A stretch of 7,435 nucleotides of DNA. Source: G039029935 sp039029935. GTDB taxonomy: Bacteria; Chloroflexota; Anaerolineae; Caldilineales; Caldilineaceae. The notes beneath the pieces were generated by a model. The model saw only the letters and a program-made list of their open reading frames with translations. It searched no databases and was not told the DNA's origin. The number at the start of each line of letters is the position of its first letter. Within the stretch, counting starts at the first letter, position 1. Of the stretch, positions 6,258 to 7,435 are shown in pieces. The stretch spans positions 1 through 7,435 of the forward strand of contig JBCCFC010000678.1 in assembly GCA_039029935.1 (NCBI GenBank). Reading direction: 5' to 3'. The position numbers and the translations under genes were made by a program.

Positions 6258-7064
6258 TTGGGCAACGGGACACAAACAATCAATTCTAATTTAGGGTCAG
6301 CAACACCTCAAAATCGACAAACACAAGCCACGTCGGGGCAATCGCTGCCCGCAAATCCTCGACAATATACCTACGACTATCCGCTCCCCTCTGTCTCGGT
6401 AGACATTATCCTATTTAGTTTTCAAAATAGCCAATTGACGGTTCTCTTGATCCAGAGAAAGTTCCCGCCCTTTGATAAATGCTGGGCGTTGCCTGGTGGC
6501 TTTATGAAGATTGATGAAGATTTAGAGGCTGCGGCCATGCGAAAGCTGAAGGAAGAAACCAATGTCGATGATGTCTATTTGGAGCAACTCTATACCTTTG
6601 GTTGCCCCAATCGTGACCCACGCACCCGCGTCATCACGGTTGCCTACTTTTCTCTACTGAGTACCGAAGAAGTCGCCAATCGTCAAGTGCGCAGCGGTGG
6701 ACGTGCCGATGATGCCCGCTGGTGGAATATCTATGACTTGCCTGATTTGGCCTTTGACCACCGCACTATCCTCGACTACGCACTGCAACGGCTACGCTGG
6801 AAACTGGAATGGACCGCGCTTGGCTTTTTTCTGCTGCCCAGCGAATTTACCCTCTCCGAATTGCAACAGGTCTATGAAACGGTTCTCAATGAACCACAGG
6901 ACAAGCGCAATTTTCGCCGCAAGATGCTCGCCAGCAAAATTGAAGATGTCAAGGTGTTGGAAGAGACGGGGAAGAAGCGTGGGGGAGAGCACCGTCCCGC
7001 CAAGCTTTATCGGTTTGGTGCGAAGGCGATTGAATTGGAGTTGGCGAAGCGGCGGTTGCCGTAA
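6258..7064 (+). CDS. Nudix-fold transcriptional regulator with C-terminal winged helix (NrtR-like)
   Basis: A 268-residue protein starting at TTG. After a polar, Gln/Asn-rich tail (about 1-40) comes a Nudix domain (about 43-170), with VSVDIILFSF, LTVLLIQRKFPPF, WALPGGF and the Nudix box at 81-103. Against the consensus G-x5-E-x7-R-E-U-x-E-E-x-G-U, the box keeps Gly81, Glu87, Arg95, Glu99 and Glu100. It has Lys96 in place of the first Glu of the core and Asn102 in place of Gly, so hydrolysis is doubtful. Residues about 180-253 form the winged helix seen in NrtR proteins: WTALGFFLLPSEFTLSELQQ, DKRNFRRKML and HRPAKLYRF. NrtR-type proteins bind ADP-ribose or sugar-related ligands through the Nudix domain and repress NAD or sugar-utilisation genes. 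The divergent isomerase is the obvious candidate target (inference). It might instead be an NAD-pathway regulator. The leader carries a possible three-way-junction structure. Confidence 0.85.
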   Translation: MGNGTQTINSNLGSATPQNRQTQATSGQSLPANPRQYTYDYPLPSVSVDIILFSFQNSQLTVLLIQRKFPPFDKCWALPGGFMKIDEDLEAAAMRKLKEETNVDDVYLEQLYTFGCPNRDPRTRVITVAYFSLLSTEEVANRQVRSGGRADDARWWNIYDLPDLAFDHRTILDYALQRLRWKLEWTALGFFLLPSEFTLSELQQVYETVLNEPQDKRNFRRKMLASKIEDVKVLEETGKKRGGEHRPAKLYRFGAKAIELELAKRRLP

Positions 7065-7110
7065 TTTGGTTTGTCACATAGAGACAAGGTATGCCAAGTG
7101 AATTTGACCA

Positions 7111-7132
7111 TGACAAAAATGTCAACTTTTTT
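7111..7132 (+). terminator. Weak rho-independent terminator candidate after the Nudix gene
   Basis: TGACA (7111-7115), AAAA, TGTCA (7120-7124) form a 5-bp hairpin followed by AC and six T residues (7127-7132), 47 bases after the stop codon. The stem is AT-rich and short. A second pairing, TTTGAC (7103-7108) with GTCAAA (7138-7143), could enclose it. Position and T-run favour a terminator, but stability is low. Confidence 0.35.
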
Positions 7133-7160
7133 GAGAAGTCAAACATTTAGGGAGATTTGG

Positions 7161-7190
7161 ACGCGGACAAGCGCGGATAAACGCGGAAAG
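7161..7190. repeat. Three imperfect 10-bp direct repeats containing CGCGGA
   Basis: ACGCGGACAA, GCGCGGATAA and ACGCGGAAAG follow each other at exactly 10-bp spacing, close to one DNA helical turn. The second and third units have an inverted partner at 7378-7395 beyond the MITE-like element. The core looks like a dispersed intergenic repeat rather than coding sequence. Confidence 0.75.
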
Positions 7191-7395
7191 ATAATAGAGT
7201 TGTTGCAAAATAAAATTGATGGGGGTCCAGAGGGATCCCCAAATCCCATGCTATTACAGAAAGCCTGTTGAAACAGGCTGTATTCCATGTACTACAGCAT
7301 ACTTCAGTATGCTTTCTGTGATAGACACCGAATTGTATTCGGTGGCATTCGTTGTTTTGCAACAACTCTAATATAAATTCGGCGTTGATCCGCGT
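7171..7395. repeat. Outer imperfect inverted repeat around the MITE-like element
   Basis: The 18 bases at 7171-7188 match the reverse complement of 7378-7395 at 15 positions. Inside them lie the 16-bp perfect arms of the element at 7195-7370, so the whole is a nested palindrome. It may be one mobile unit with long imperfect ends, or an element inserted into an older palindromic repeat. With the features listed here it accounts for most of the gene-free stretch 7065-7435; I see nothing recognisable in 7396-7435. Confidence 0.65.
7195..7370. mobile_element. MITE-like element with 16-bp terminal inverted repeats and four internal hairpins
   Basis: TAGAGTTGTTGCAAAA at 7195-7210 is the exact reverse complement of 7355-7370. 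The arms begin and end with TA, compatible with a TA target duplication as made by IS630/Tc1-mariner-type transposases (inference). The 176-bp body has no credible gene. It holds four hairpins: GGGGGTCC/GGATCCCC (7221-7240, one G-U pair), AGCCTGT/ACAGGCT with loop TGAA (7262-7279), AGCATAC/GTATGCT with loop TTCA (7296-7313), and CACCGAAT/ATTCGGTG with loop TGT (7326-7344). A further pairing, ACAGAAAGC (7256-7264) with GCTTTCTGT (7311-7319), would enclose the second and third hairpins but shares their GC ends. A non-autonomous transposon is the first choice. A structured non-coding RNA, or the end of a larger insertion sequence, is the alternative. Confidence 0.6.
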
Positions 7396-7435
7396 GTACC
7401 CATTGAAGAGGACTATATCAAATAGTGTCGGGGGG

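Noticed and set aside
6697..7101. 134-residue overlapping frame inside and beyond the Nudix gene
   Set aside because: It is a shadow frame of a well-supported coding region, with no domain pattern and no ribosome binding site.
7071..7365. Short open frames of 66 and 72 residues on the two strands
   Set aside because: They run through the inverted repeats and hairpins of the MITE-like element, which explain the sequence better than coding does.

Overview
This 7.4 kb window reads as ordinary bacterial chromosome of medium GC content. The likeliest source is a Chloroflexota (Chloroflexi) bacterium. That is an inference from three things: a very long GT39/ArnT-like membrane glycosyltransferase with a beta-rich C-terminal half, a NrtR-type Nudix regulator, and many short simple-sequence arrays between genes. 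No rRNA, tRNA or taxon-specific marker confirms it.

Layout from left to right. At 2-520 (+) is the C-terminal end of a sulfatase, cut by the window edge. Its stop codon lies inside the first units of a 34-copy heptanucleotide array (516-753). Three minus-strand genes follow in genomic order: the glycosyltransferase (793-3999), a YbhN/LPG_synthase_TM-type flippase-like membrane protein (4125-5114), and a sugar phosphate isomerase/epimerase-like TIM barrel (5227-6084). In transcription order they run isomerase, flippase-like, glycosyltransferase, with gaps of 112 and 125 bases, so they may form a loose transcription unit. The 112-base gap is mostly two more short arrays: a heptamer of the same family as the first, and an octamer that contains the isomerase stop codon.

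The region 6085-6257 is a divergent control region. It carries a minus-strand promoter placed so that the isomerase mRNA would be leaderless. It also carries an overlapping plus-strand extended -10 promoter, followed by a leader that folds on paper into a three-way junction closed by a perfect 10-bp stem. The leader ends at a TTG-started gene (6258-7064, +) for a Nudix plus winged-helix protein. Its Nudix box is degenerate, as expected for a NrtR-type ligand-sensing repressor rather than an active hydrolase.

The last 371 bases hold no convincing gene. They contain a weak terminator-like hairpin, a 3 x 10 bp CGCGGA repeat, and a 176-bp MITE-like element with 16-bp perfect terminal inverted repeats and four internal hairpins. 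The element sits inside a larger imperfect inverted repeat.

How the genes may work together (inference): the glycosyltransferase and the flippase-like protein both fit lipid-linked sugar or envelope glycan work. The isomerase and the divergent regulator form a plausible sugar-catabolism control pair. The most unusual material is the set of strand-asymmetric arrays that end genes, and the structured leader of the regulator.
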